64,000 nucleotides of DNA from Sympetrum striolatum. Taxonomy: Eukaryota; Arthropoda; Insecta; Odonata; Libellulidae. Positions within the stretch are counted from its first letter, which is position 1. Every line of letters starts with the position of its first letter. The notes beneath the pieces were generated by a model. That model had not been told where the DNA came from and searched no databases. It was given only the letters and a program-made list of their open reading frames with translations. Shown one piece after another: positions 31,284 through 41,995 of this stretch. The stretch covers positions 1,054,001 through 1,118,000 of the forward strand of contig CANPUZ010000061.1 of assembly GCA_947579665.1 (NCBI GenBank). The letters are read 5' to 3'. The position numbers and the translations under genes were made by a program.

Positions 31284-32000
31284 GATAAATTTAATAAGGA
31301 ATTAAACATCATTAAAAACATAGCCAAATCCAATGGATACAGCATATCTCTCATCCAAAAACTTAAAAAAAGAAAATCAGGAATAAAGCCTTCCAAAAGA
31401 TAACCCCCAGCCTCCTCCCCACCGACAAGACACCTATTACCTGGCGGAGGCTTCCCTTTCTGGGAAAATTGTCACCCAAAATAAGCAACGTTTTTCCTCA
31501 TAACATTAGACCCGCTCCCCCAACAATATACTAAGATTGCTAGGGAATTCAAAAGACAAAGACCCAAAGAATCCAGTAGCAGGGTCTACGAACTCTCATG
31601 TGCTAACTCCCCCACCAAATATAACAGAAGGACTGGGAGAAACCCGTGTGTCAGAGCACCAAAGAGACTACCGCCTGAAGAGAGGACAACCTTTCTCGAG
31701 CTTCGCCATTCACCTCCTAGACAATGGGCATACCAGCGATTTCAAACCAAAACGCCTACATCAGGAGGAGAATTCCCGTCGCCTAGACCTCCTGGAGGAA
31801 GTAAGGAGTATCCCGAAGGATGGCCAACGACCATTTATTCCTGAACACTTGTTCTCCCTATCAAGCAAGTTATTCCCACGATGCACCCACACCTCCCCCC
31901 ATTTTTAACCCTTCCACTATCCTATATATGCTGTGACAAATCTTTTCTCTGTGCCTGAAGATGTAAGCTCACTTATGAAACCGGTCGCATAATAAATTTT
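31284..32000 (+). pseudogene. Penelope-like element: RT end, GIY-YIG nuclease, 3' end
   Basis: 31284-31376 reads DKFNKELNIIKNIAKSNGYS, then SLIQKLKKRK, the 'EL..I..IA..NGY....I..L' segment that follows the RT in Penelope-like elements. A break follows, then an open frame 31537-31908 with ETRVSEHQRDYRLKRGQPFS, SFAIHLLDNGHTSDFKPKRL and SRRLDLLEEV. These correspond to the R..EH motif, the second histidine region and the catalytic-Glu helix (LLEE) of the GIY-YIG endonuclease domain. The N-terminal GIY and YIG strands are degraded (ITEGLGE). Downstream at 31955-31988 is a hammerhead-like block ending GAAACCGGTCGC. The RT core is missing, so this is a 5'-truncated, decayed copy. Confidence 0.75.
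31955..31988 (+). ncRNA. Hammerhead-ribozyme-like motif of a Penelope element
   Basis: CTGAAGA (matching the CUGANGA core), then a stem GTAAG/CTTAT closed by CTCA, then GAAAC and CGGTCGC. The core boxes and stem II of a minimal hammerhead are present. There is one extra T between the first box and the stem, so activity is doubtful. Penelope-like elements are known to carry such ribozymes at their ends. Confidence 0.4.
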
Positions 32001-33059
32001 CTATGGAAAAGTAAGAAGTGTTTTCATTCTGCAAATGGCTTTCCACGAAGTCACGCCTTCTCATATTGATTATACTACTTCCAAAGGTTTGCATATAATA
32101 AAATTTCCAATTAAAAAGAGTTGAAGGACCAAAGATACCAAATAAAAGAAAACTAGGAAAGAGATAAATAATATTATATAATTATTTATAATATAAAGAT
32201 AGAATTGGCAGTTACCATGAAATATGATATCAGTTATTATTGATGCTAGACTTTCACTTAAAAACTCCAAACGCTAAGCAAAGACAAGGAGTTCAATTCT
32301 GATATTATACTTTTTGAAAAAGCAACAAATATTTATTTAGTAAAACCACTGGAAAAATAATTATACGACCACAAACCATTTGTCATAATGAGGGTGCTAA
32401 TACGTCTAAGGTTCGAGGTAACTGCTCCTGGGTACCGAGGAAAAGGCCTGACCCCTGCTGCGCTGGGTTCGGAAACAAAGAAGCACTAAACCAGCGAGGA
32501 CCAGAAAGAGGGGAAAGCATTGCGACGGGAATATACGTCATTCGTTCCCTAGAATAGGAAAATCTCCGATGGAAATTTCCAGCGTTCGTCTTCCTGGGTG
32601 AGAAATCCACTGCCGGTATATCCGTAATTCGTAACGGAAGGGTTAATTTTATTGTTTAGCAATTTATAAATAAATAGAATACCCGCATATATCCTCCTAA
32701 GTATTAATATTTAAGGCTTCACACACCTCACTGTGAGAGTGTCAACACCACACTTCTTTGAACATATCCTTACAAAATATTCTATAAATGAAGCCCCTCA
32801 AAAGAACTCCATGTCACAGACCCATATTCTGATATTGGTAGAACCAAGGAAAGACTCTTGTGATCCTACTTATAATTATATTTATTTGCCCCAGAATCAC
32901 ATGAATAAATTGGACATTCGCTGATATAGGACACATCGTATTTGGTACATAAAAAACACAAGGAAAAGATAAAGTGACCATAACACTTATATAACGCAGT
33001 AATAATACATATTTAATAAATTAAAAGTATATACATATACAGAAAAGAACATTAGGTTA
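32001..33059. other. Spacer with a piggyBac-like end
   Basis: Mostly AT-rich. The block 32395-32645 is unusually GC-rich and ends GAAGGGTTAA (32637-32646), like one end of a piggyBac-type MITE, but the opposite TTAA...CCC end is not present. No gene is recognised. Confidence 0.35.
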
Positions 33060-33555
33060 TATAAATACTATAATTATGATGATGTATTATTTAATGTCCA
33101 CCTGTAAAAAACTCATTCACAGAGTAGTAACATCTCTCCAGTAAAAATACTTTCAACTTGCTTTTAAACAAATTAATATATTTCATGTTGTCCAGTAAGT
33201 GATTATACATTTGTGATCGTACAGCAATGGCACTTTTCGCAGAGATACGACCTTTGTGATGAGTAATTTGGATGGAAGAATTGGATTCGATGATTATGTA
33301 CCTCATTATTAGTATTGAATTTGCTAATATTATTTTTGGTGATGGGTCGATTCCAAAATTTAGCAAGAGCAAGCAAGAATATTCGCATACATCCTCCTAG
33401 TTCACCAGCTTCCAGAGGAAACAGTCCATCTTTTATCACATGAAATAAAATGAACTTGAGAATTAATTGCATCCTTCAAAGGCCACGGCATAAATAAATT
33501 CCCATCAAAATGTAAACGAGGATAAAGAGGAAAGAACCATTCTTTTAGAACATTA
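33060..33555 (-). pseudogene. LINE C-terminal fragment (minus strand)
   Basis: Minus-strand reading of 33372-33091 gives NSSIQITHHKGRISAKSAIA, then LLDNMKYINLFKSKLKVFLL and ERCYYSVNEFFTG with a stop at 33091. This is the end of a Jockey-type RT protein ('N.LP..IK......K....L...L....YYSV.EFL'), and closely resembles the C-terminus of the LINE at 4455-6730. The upstream frame is shifted (33472-33203). It abuts the mitochondrial insert at about 33560. Confidence 0.6.
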
Positions 33556-33561
33556 TACAAT

Positions 33562-33687
33562 GATCTAGGTATTAAGTTAATTAATCCCTTATTAATATAG
33601 ATACTACCACTTACCAACCGTTTATAAGTAATATTTGCTAAACAAAATAAACCAGAAGAGCAAAGACCATGAGCAAGTATTAATATA
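33562..33687 (-). pseudogene. ND4: NUMT: mitochondrial ND4 fragment, left piece
   Basis: Minus-strand translation with the invertebrate mitochondrial code gives [17 protein letters not shown], then [11 protein letters not shown], a highly conserved stretch of NADH dehydrogenase subunit 4 (complex I). It directly continues the protein of the right piece once the Tigger MITE at 33688-34302 is skipped. AGA read as Ser fits an invertebrate origin. Confidence 0.9.
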
Positions 33688-34302
33688 CAGTAGAGGATCG
33701 TTTTGTCCGAACTTTTCAGGACGGAGGCTGGTTCGCATAAAGGAAATGTTCGGATAATAGGTATTTTAACCTGAATTAGATAAAGGAACTGAAAAAAAAA
33801 GGCTTTGACGGGTTACAGTACGAAATAAGTGACAATAATGCACATAAATATTAATGAAAACTTTTATTTTGAGAAAACTATGCATGACTGTCCCCGCAAG
33901 GTTTTTCTTTTCGAAATGACAACTTTTGAATCAGATTCTGCAACAAATTGAGGAATTCAGTCCTTCTGTGATTTTATATCATGTATAGTTTTCCTGCTAA
34001 TATTGTATTCCTGCTGAAGATTGGATGAAATGACACCACGATCTAGTTTATTTAATATGTCCACTTTTTGCTGTAACATCATCACCTGTCTTTTTCTCTT
34101 GACGTTCCCACCGCTTGAACTATTTCTCTACACGTTTTCTTCTTATTTTTATCCATTTAGAAGGTTAATTAATACAAATACTTACTCGTGCACACCTTCA
34201 AAAGATCGGCGCAAAACACGCATAATGGTGGCGTTCAAAATTACTTTATATCTATCGTGAAATATTCGTTGTTTGGATGTTCAGTTAATCGATCCTCTAC
34301 TG
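33688..34302 (-). mobile_element. pogo/Tigger-type element, 615 bp, inserted in the NUMT
   Basis: Inverted termini CAGTAGAGGATCGTTTTGTC and TTAATCGATCCTCTACTG, with TA duplications at 33686-33687 and 34303-34304. On the minus strand (about 34130-33850) a decayed transposase N-terminus can be read: VKRKRQVMMLQQKVDILNKL, then LQQEYNISRKTIHDIKSQKD, a stop, and QFVAESDS. This is the CENP-B-type HTH of Tigger transposases. Because it splits ND4 exactly at a TA, it inserted after the mitochondrial DNA arrived in the nucleus. Confidence 0.9.
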
Positions 34303-34680
34303 TATAGTAGAGTCTCTTAAGCCTCAATAAGTCATCAACCCAGCTAACACAATTCCCATATGAGCAACAGAAGAATGAGCAATAAATGATTTTAGATCAA
34401 CTTGATATAAACATATTAATCTAACAATAATTCCTCCTACTAAACAAACCCCTATTCATAAAAAATTAAATTTCACTCCCAAATAAGTAATAAATGAGAA
34501 AACTCGTAATAGGGAATAACCCCCTAACTTCAATAATAGCCAAAATCATATTCACGGAAATAGAGGCCTCAACATGAGGTAATCATAAATGAAACATGAA
34601 TATAGGCATCAAAAAAGCAAGAATTAAAGAAAAATATATAAAAATTGTAAAAGAATAGTTCTGAATAAAAATATAAAAGT
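34303..34680 (-). pseudogene. ND4: NUMT: mitochondrial ND4 fragment, right piece
   Basis: The minus strand reads YFSLILAFLMPMFMFHLWLP, then HVEASISVNMILAI, a damaged segment, then [33 protein letters not shown] and [12 protein letters not shown]. The two in-frame TGA codons at the Trp of HLWLP and TYWGL prove mitochondrial coding. A few indels (around the KLGGYG region) show age. Together with the left piece, about 500 bp of ND4 are present, with no sign of neighbouring mitochondrial genes. Confidence 0.9.
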
Positions 34681-34704
34681 TTAAAGTTTCATAACAAAAA
34701 TAAA

Positions 34705-35375
34705 AATTAAAAAAATCTGATGTGTCCAACACATGACTTTCTCCGTATTAATTGAAAACAGAAGCCTATGCCGGTAATAAATAAATAACTCCAAAACAAT
34801 GAGTGGTACAGGAACATGTTTCATACAAAAGTTGTAGGAAAATACATTATCTATTACTTTGGTGCATAATTGTATATACCTACACTGCATTCTGACAGAG
34901 ATAAGTATGAAAAACTTCCATTCCTGGATAAACAACAACTTCCAGTTAACCATTATTCAATGTAAAAATGTAAAATATTTCCTACAAAAGTTGTAGTAAA
35001 GTACATTATCTATAACTTTTGTGTGTAAATGTTTATACCTATATTGCATTTTAACAGAGATATTTAAGAAAAGAAATTTTGTTCCGGATAAACCGCAACT
35101 TCCGGTTGAGCGATATTCACCAAAAACTAATCAACTTTTGGCATTGATAGGAAAATTCTAAATATGAATTTTGAAAATGATTTGATAATTACATTTTAAG
35201 ATAGAGATCCCACAAACTTTTTAACCACAGACAGACAGACACACAGACGGACATGTTGGGGAAAATAGCTAAAACATGTTCTATGGGCCCCAAAACATCT
35301 ATTTCCATTGAAATCTGGAGGTCGAATTTTTTCGCGAATACAATACTTTCTCTATACTACATAGAGGGAGAAAGT
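34705..35375 (-). repeat. Dispersed repeat, longer copy
   Basis: Same family as 30345-30735. It starts CTGATGTGTCCAACACATG and passes TATGCCGGTAATAA and a tandem-like internal repetition of the AACTTTTGTG...ACCGGAAGTT segment (about 34840-34950 and 34990-35110). It then passes a run ACAGACAGACACACAGACGG and ends with CTTTCTCTATACTACATAGA. Internal duplication and fixed ends suggest a mobile element, class unknown. Confidence 0.55.
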
Positions 35376-35686
35376 AATAATTGTTACCAGTGTTACCTTT
35401 GCCCAGATTTCTACACAAGCGTTCATAAAAAGGGACTTCTTTTGGCTCAAGCAAAAGAACAGAAAGACCCTCTCCGTTGGCAGTTCTTCCGCTTCTGTGC
35501 ATTTAAGTCTGTGAAAAAGAATTTTAAATCGATATATTAATAATAATGAATTTATTACGGGTATTAAACGCATATACTTAATACATAATATAAAAGCACA
35601 TATAGAATAAAGCAAAACACACAAGTAAATTCAAATAACTCAATAACAAAGAAAAAAAGGTCTCTCTCAAAGGTCCTCATCCAAAG

Positions 35687-36010
35687 GTGGTGCGAACACC
35701 ACCACTGACTCCTCCTCCTCACTTAAGAACATTGACTAATGAAGAGATAAAACAGTATGTGGGCAATGACTTCAAGCCACTTATGAGAGTAGATGCTTTC
35801 CCATGCCATACACAGGCAGTTGATAGATACGTTAAGCAAGTGACCGAAGCTTCAAGTAAAGTATGTGGACACAGTTCCAGAAACGGCTATATTACAACCA
35901 CATTACCGTCACACTCAGAGATTCCAACGATTACACACAAATCCGAATTTCGTTGTTTATCGATAGATAAAGACGCGAAAGGAAACATAAAGAGAGAGAA
36001 AGCGAAATAA
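35687..36010 (+). CDS. Fragment of an uncharacterised arthropod repeat-borne protein
   Basis: 107 codons, hydrophilic. Core text FPCHTQAVDRYVKQVTEASS, VCGHSSRNGYI and a basic tail. I recall similar 'CHTQAVER.VK.VTEAS..VCG...R.G.I' sequences as multi-copy, uncharacterised proteins in arthropod genomes, probably belonging to an unclassified mobile element; no function is known to me. Upstream sequence lacks a clear continuation, so this is a C-terminal fragment. It may be a pseudogene although the frame is open. Confidence 0.45.
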   Translation: MVRTPPLTPPPHLRTLTNEEIKQYVGNDFKPLMRVDAFPCHTQAVDRYVKQVTEASSKVCGHSSRNGYITTTLPSHSEIPTITHKSEFRCLSIDKDAKGNIKREKAK

Positions 36011-36199
36011 ATATGTACATATTGTAAATAACACACCCTACATTGGATGGTTGGTTGGGTAGGGTGTGGGTGGAACTCGAATTGCAGCCACGTCCCCGTG
36101 GTGAGTTCTGGGTCGTTTTCTAAACAAAATGAGCGAAGATCTGCGCCAAAAATTGAATATTGAAACAAAAAATTAGCAAATATTTACCATTAGAAAATT
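36011..36199. other. Spacer
   Basis: Contains a G/T-rich stretch around 36050-36075. No gene recognised. Confidence 0.3.
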
Positions 36200-37010
36200 T
36201 CTAAATTATCCGAAATGAAACCGCCTCTCTGTCCAGGTAGACTACTCTGCTGTTTCTGACGAAGCTGCGCGACCGAATTCCACTTGAATATCATAGTTTA
36301 TATTATATGCTTGGATTTAAATATATTATTGTTATTATTTATTACCCAATTATCATTGTAATAGAGTTAAACTATAGCATCTCTAAAAGTCGTATGATTA
36401 AAATGTACTAAACTGTCAAACTTTGAAATTTTGCAAAAAACTACTAATTTTTCTCATTTTGTACTATGTTGCGCGACCGGAAGATATGAAACAAATGTAA
36501 AATAAGTTCATAAGTTCAGTAAATTCTTCAATAAATTAGTCCAACATTAGCCCAAACCTCATACCAATCCAAAGTTGATAATGTTTACAATGTTAATACA
36601 AATTTTCATGGCTTTAACAAATTATATGTGAATTTTACATGTTTTTGAAAATATCATTTTTGGTAGAAATATGTCATAACTGCCATTTTTGAATATTTAT
36701 AGCAAAAAAAGTTGACAAGTGAGAATCTTTGTGATAACAATTTTGAAAACTAGAGTTACATGTTCATGGCATCTTAAATTTCTAATAGCTTTGCTGCCTA
36801 ATTTAATTTTTTATAGGGGTACGAAAATGGTTGATTTGCATGTTTCGACTCATGGGCAGATTTTTACTTCGTGCCATGGTGCATAGAAAAACTCATATCT
36901 TAGAAAGTAGAAGCGTTTGGGCTAAAAGACTTAGGATTTTTCTTAACTAAGGTTGGAAATAACTGCACGGAAAATTATGTGAAAATCTGAGATGGTGAAT
37001 GACCCACATA
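36200..37010 (-). repeat. Dispersed repeat with GGGTCATTC end
   Basis: The minus strand begins GTGGGTCATTCACCATCTC at about 37008 and runs through AT-rich sequence. The terminus resembles the repeat that begins at 21127. TTGCGCGACCGGAAG and CTGCGCGACCGAATT at about 36470 and 36268 are internal direct repeats. Class unknown. Confidence 0.35.
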
Positions 37011-37877
37011 GTAATTCTAAACATCTGTTGTACCTGGTTTACGGAAAAAATCCTTTTCTCCTTCTAGAAAATGTTTGATTTCCAGGAATTTTACACAGTA
37101 GATAGAGGCATCCTTGCGCATTAAAATGATATACGTTTTTTGTTGTGAAAAAACGAAAAATGAGGCAATGGCAGTGTTTTATGTGCGACAACTACCGAAA
37201 TCCATGACCTCCTTATTGGATTTTTCAGTAGCTATAGCTTCCCGTCACCAGAAGCTCGCTAAAAGCCGAAATATCGGCATCAAAAGTAGTGAAAGAGATA
37301 ATTTTCGCAGATTTATATCTAAAGAATAAACGCAGTGACATAATAGTGTTTTATCATTATATAATGCGCAATCTCTACTCTATCTATAAAAGCAATAATT
37401 ATAATTCTAGTGTCACACATAAAGGAGATATGAATTTTTTCCGTAAAAGGTACAACAGATATTTACCATAGTAACTAAGGAAGCTTTACCTGATTTTATC
37501 TACTTCAGAGTAATGGGCATATACACCCTGTATCTGTATCCAAAGGCGTAGCCACAACTATCTACGGCGATGCGGCATTCTCTCTTGCTTTTGAGGAGCC
37601 TCCAACAAGAACAGCTGTCTGGAAAAGCGAATTTAAACTTTAAAGATGAATCAAGTTCTTCCTAAAATTATAATTCAGATTCAACTATGAAAATACAGTC
37701 ATAGAATGCTAAACAGCTGCCTTTGAGTTTTAATGTGGCTAAAATTAATAAAATATAGCCATAATGAAAGCATTCATTTTTTATAGAACCCTTCAAAATT
37801 ATTATGAGATAGGAAAATATTTCAATAAACCAAGAGGGTTCGTTACAAATCCATTTTGCTAGCTTTTATTGGGTCTC
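37011..37877. other. Unassigned DNA
   Basis: An open frame at 37114-37329 matches nothing I know. No repeat structure noted. Confidence 0.3.
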
Positions 37878-38290
37878 TTAGCAAGCCCAAATGGCTAATT
37901 CTTGCTGAGAATTTGATGTAATTAGAAACAGTGAAAACAAAAACTTATTGCTAACTTTGATATATGTGTACTTGGCAACTGCTATAAGATGTTTATAGAC
38001 TAGAATCGCTAACTCTCTGGTCGGTGTTAGAACAAGAGCCCACAATTTATTGGTGTTTTGGGGATTTATTTTCTCCTCTACCACAGAGAATGGAAAAATT
38101 GTCAACCACTCTCACACAAGTTAACTCTTCCTCTCTCTTTTCACTAATCTCCGCTTCATCACAATCCATTCCCTCATCATCATCCTCAGAATTGATTTCT
38201 GCATCACTAATTACTAGTTATTATCCTATGAGTTGATTTCTGCGTCCTCCAAGTTGCTTTCTTCCTCACAGCTAAGATCACTTTCCTCGG
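37878..38290 (-). pseudogene. DDX24-like DEAD-box RNA helicase exon, damaged
   Basis: On the minus strand a TTTATTTCTAG splice-acceptor-like site precedes an acidic segment (LAEESDLSCEEESNLEDAEI, then SEDDDEGMDCDEAEISEKRE). After a frame change it reads KLWALVLTPTRELAILVYKH, then LIAVAKYTYIKV. PTRELA is motif Ia of DEAD-box helicases. The surrounding text closely follows the DDX24 pattern as I remember it (LVLTPTRELA.QV..H..AVA..T.IK), including an acidic region before it. DDX24 acts in nucleolar rRNA processing. Stops (a TAG after DAEINS, a TAA before KLWAL) and a duplicated DAEIN(S) segment show decay, or a partial gene copy. Motif I (GxGKT) and the DEAD box are not in this piece. Confidence 0.6.
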
Positions 38291-39189
38291 CTAGAAATAA
38301 AGATTTGCTAGTGAATCATAAATATAAATGGCTTCAAATGTAATAAGACATGAATACCAAGTTTCTGTTGTCTTAGTTAAGAAAGTAGATTGTAAATGTG
38401 AAGGGAATAGTTCATAATAAATATAAGATATTACCATGAGTTTCTTTTAATGAGTTCGCCCATTTATTTAGGTGCGCATTCTGTAACATACTTTTTTCGA
38501 AAGCATGGCCGAAAAAAAGTAAACAAAGCTTATGCAGGCCATTCAAGTGACCTTTTTCAATCAATGAATGTATATTCTGATCGATCTATGAGTGGAAATG
38601 TGATATACGAAGCCCTAAACTTCGTATACAATTTAGAAGTAAGAATTACCTCTTGCTGGTTTGTAGTTAATGATATTATTAATACGTGATATTGTTCTAA
38701 AAGACTGCTCACACAATAACTTGTACAAACTATGCATCGAGTAAACAGGCATTGAGAGCGAATGAAGATTCAACTACTTTTTCTTATGAATTTAGATGGG
38801 CAAAATGTGTATGTACGCTTTCGCACGTACATTGGCTTGCCATACATATCTTCTAGTCCTAGACTCCCTCTTCGTTGGGATGGTCCCGGTCTAATTTTCC
38901 CGATTTGATTGAAAACTCAGATTAATTAAAAGTGTGAGGTACCGGAATCCAGAAACGTATGGATAAGACAAAGGATATGACTTAACTGCGCTCATATTGG
39001 AGGAATCTAACAAACTCGTAAAATGTGATGAAACACATAAGTTTTTAAGCGACTCACCAGTTATCTTTCGTTTTAACTCCCTTAAAAATTTAACATGTAC
39101 TGGTTTTTCTCCAGCGAAGTATTGTAACCCTGTATATACATGCACGGTGATTACAACACATGATTACGAATAACGTTGTATGATTAATA
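38291..39189. other. Unassigned DNA
   Basis: Open frames at 38450-38689 (plus; includes YFFRKHGRKKVNKAYAGH) and 38891-39145 (minus) have no domain I can name. They could be exon remnants of the helicase-containing locus or chance. Confidence 0.3.
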
Positions 39190-39700
39190 TTTCCGAGACG
39201 ATGGTCTCCCTTCTCATAGATCTCCAACTTCATGCCGAATTTCAAGTTTCCATGCCATCGGGAAAGGGTCCAAAAAAAAAATCATTAAAATCGCCTCAAT
39301 ACATTTTAAGTGTGAGATTTTTGTCCTGACCTAGCAACGAACCGTGGATATTCTTTGAAGCTGTCTTTTAGAATTTCATAAGATATATACGGCTTCTAGC
39401 AATATCTCGAATACCACCTCTCTGCTTTTTCGGAAGAGCTAAAAAAAAATTTCAAAAATCTCTACCATGTATTTTATCTTCGTGAAGAAAATCAGGACTA
39501 AGGGGCCTTCAAGAATCGAACCCATGACACTGAGGTTCAAAGTTGGTGGTGTTTTTTTTCTGGTTTTTACACTTAATGGACACTACATCGTAAAAATTTC
39601 AAGTCGGTGGCACTTGTGGAACATGGTTAGAATTTTGATCCCCATTGAGTGAGTGAGTGTATATATATCTAGGTATATATGGAGAAGCGTCTATATATAA
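39190..39700 (-). repeat. Truncated box-B element (D-E-partial F)
   Basis: Minus orientation; D core at about 39516 (TCGAACC) and degraded E at 39327. It is cut inside F at about 39190 (GCCATCGGGAAAGGGTCC and CATGCCGAATTTCAAG present). The head at about 39675-39700 meets the next element head-to-head. Confidence 0.8.
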
Positions 39701-40200
39701 TAGATATCTATTATACATAGAGGCTTCTCCGGATTCATTCATGTACCTATATAGATAGATAGGATACTAATTCACAGGCTAAACCACAAGCGTCATTGAC
39801 TTGAAATTTTTTCGACCTATCGGCTATGACGTGACCAGTAATTATTAAGTGACCGTAATCGCCAGAAATTTGCGATTTTGAACCTCAGTGTCATAGGTTT
39901 GATTCGAGAGGGCCCCAAAGTCCCGATTTTTTCCGTTTAAATGCATTGCATTTATTTTTTGGAATTAAAAAAAAATACTTCCCAGATAGGTAGAGAATTA
40001 AAACTCAAGGAGCCAATAGACATGGTCAGGATCTATTCATAAAATTAATTATTTTTACAGAAAATAATCTAGGTTCGATGCTAGGACGATGCAAAAATCG
40101 GCCGTTTAAAATACATTGAGGTAGTTTTTCATTATTTTTTTCATGCACTTATCGAAATGATAGGAAGTTCTTGCTTATATGGAAGATGTATATTAACCCT
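39701..40200 (+). repeat. Truncated box-B element (D-E-partial G)
   Basis: The head at 39701 (CTATTATACATAGAGGC and TTCTCCGGATTCATTC) is followed by D (about 39896, GGTTTGATTCG, degraded) and E (40074). It ends inside G after GGAAGATGTATATTAA, where TTAACCCTTCAAGGAC starts another sequence at about 40198. Confidence 0.8.
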
Positions 40201-40824
40201 TCAAGGACTGACATTTCAATATGGGAACGGACTGCAGCTGGGTTCTCTAGGTAGCTAAACAATATCTTGAGTGTCATAATATGGTCAGTAAATGTTATTT
40301 TGTGGGCTAAGAGGGTCCTTAGTTTCATTTGATTTTTGGCGCAGTTAAGTCAAGGAAAATATTTCTTGTGATTTTTAGAAAAACAGGGAATTTTTGAGAT
40401 GGATCCTTCTGGCAACAAATTTTTATAAGTTTTACTGTTTTTAATTTAAAGTAGTCTTTTGCTTGTATAACTTTAGTATGATGTTCTAATCATCCAAAGA
40501 AATGAAATAGAGCAGAATTTGAGGTTATTTGTTGTTGTTATAACTTTGTTTATTGATGCGTTCCCATATGGGCATGTAAGGCCTTCCCACTACTACGTGA
40601 CTTCCTCGCTGATGGCTGTCAAGGAAAGCTGTATATTGTATACGAGTAAAATGCAGCTGGCTGCAACAACAAATGATTCCAAATTAGGTACGAAGTGTCT
40701 TCCTCACACAGAAAAAGAATGCCTAAGATTAGACCTCAGTTCTAGCAAAAAAATTCTATCCTTTTTCTTCACTTATTACACTTTTGGTATGTTGCAGATA
40801 AAATATTGTTAAATTTAGAAGACA
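40201..40824. other. Insertion-like spacer starting TTAACCCTTC
   Basis: The box-B element is interrupted at TTAACCCTTCAAGGACTGAC, which looks like a piggyBac-type terminus, but no matching right end is found. An open frame at 40519-40812 has no recognisable domain. Confidence 0.3.
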
Positions 40825-41995
40825 TCTATTATATATAGATGCTTCTCCGGATTCATTCATATATATAGGGATATAGGTATATAGATAGGATACTAATTCA
40901 CAGGCTAAACCACAAGCGTCATTGACTTGAAATTTTTATGACGTATTGGCCATATCGTGTAACTGCCAGAAAAATTGCAATTTTGAATCTCAGTGTCATG
41001 GGTTCGATTCCGGAGGGTCACAAAGTCCCAATTTTTCCCGTTTAAATGCATTGCTTTGATTGTTGGGAATTTAAAAAACATACTTCCCGGATAGGTAGGG
41101 AATTTAAACTCAAGGAGCCGATTGATATAGTCAGGATCTATCGATAACATAAATGATTTTTACAGAAAACATCCTGGGTTCGATGCTAGGACAATGCGAA
41201 TATCTGCCCTTTAAAATACATGGGAGTAGTTTTTCATTATTTTTTTGATGCACTTATCGAAATGATAGGAAGTTCGTGCTTAGCTAGAAGATGTATGGTA
41301 AGAATTAGTTTTAGAAATAAAAATTTCATAAGACCCTTTTTTTCCTGGGTTGGATGCCAGAGCACAATAATGTTTCTCTCATAAGGAATATAAGGGAGAA
41401 GCAGGACGTAGTTTGAGGCAGTTGCAGCGAATATTTCTGCTTAAATTTTCACATATAGTTAGAGATGGTGATCTTCTATTGTGTTGCATAAAAAGTATTA
41501 CCAGAAATACCCAGGTTCAAAGCCAGGCGGTAAATATATCCCTCATTTAAAATACATTGAGTTAGTTTTCATTATTTATTTTGATGTACTTATCGAAATA
41601 ATAGGAAGTTCTTGCTTTGCTAGAAGATGTATATTAAGACTATGCTTAAGAAAAAAATTAGATATGACAATTCTGTCCCTGGGTTCAATTCTAGAGCACA
41701 TTAAAATTTCTCACATAAGAAATATAAGGGGAAAGTAGGACGTCGTTTGAGGCAGTTGAAGCCAATATTTCTGCTTGAATTTTCACAGATGTTATAGATG
41801 GTGATCTTCTGTTGTGCTGCATAGTAAGTTTACCAGGAAGACCCGGGTTCGATGCAAGACGATTAAATTGCAGCGAATTTTAAGAAAAATTTCAATCCTT
41901 TTTTTTTTTTCTATTGATGTCCGTCCCGATATGATGCCGATATGAAATTAGTGTTGTTTATCTGCTTGCAGTATGCAAGCTACATTTTACTCATA
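40825..41995 (+). repeat. Box-B element (D-E-G-H-G-C)
   Basis: The head begins CATCTATTATATATAGATGC; the tail GCTTGCAGTATGCAAGC lies at about 41963-41979. Cores at about 41000 (D), 41176 (E), 41346 (G, GGTTGGA), 41513 (H, GGTTCAA), 41682 (G, GGTTCAA) and 41847 (C). The same module order is seen in the inverted element at 18269-19412. Confidence 0.85.

Noticed and set aside
32395..32646. Complete piggyBac MITE
   Set aside because: Only the GGGTTAA end is present; the other terminus is missing.
40201..40824. Complete piggyBac MITE
   Set aside because: The TTAACCCTTC left end is good but there is no matching GGGTTAA right end.
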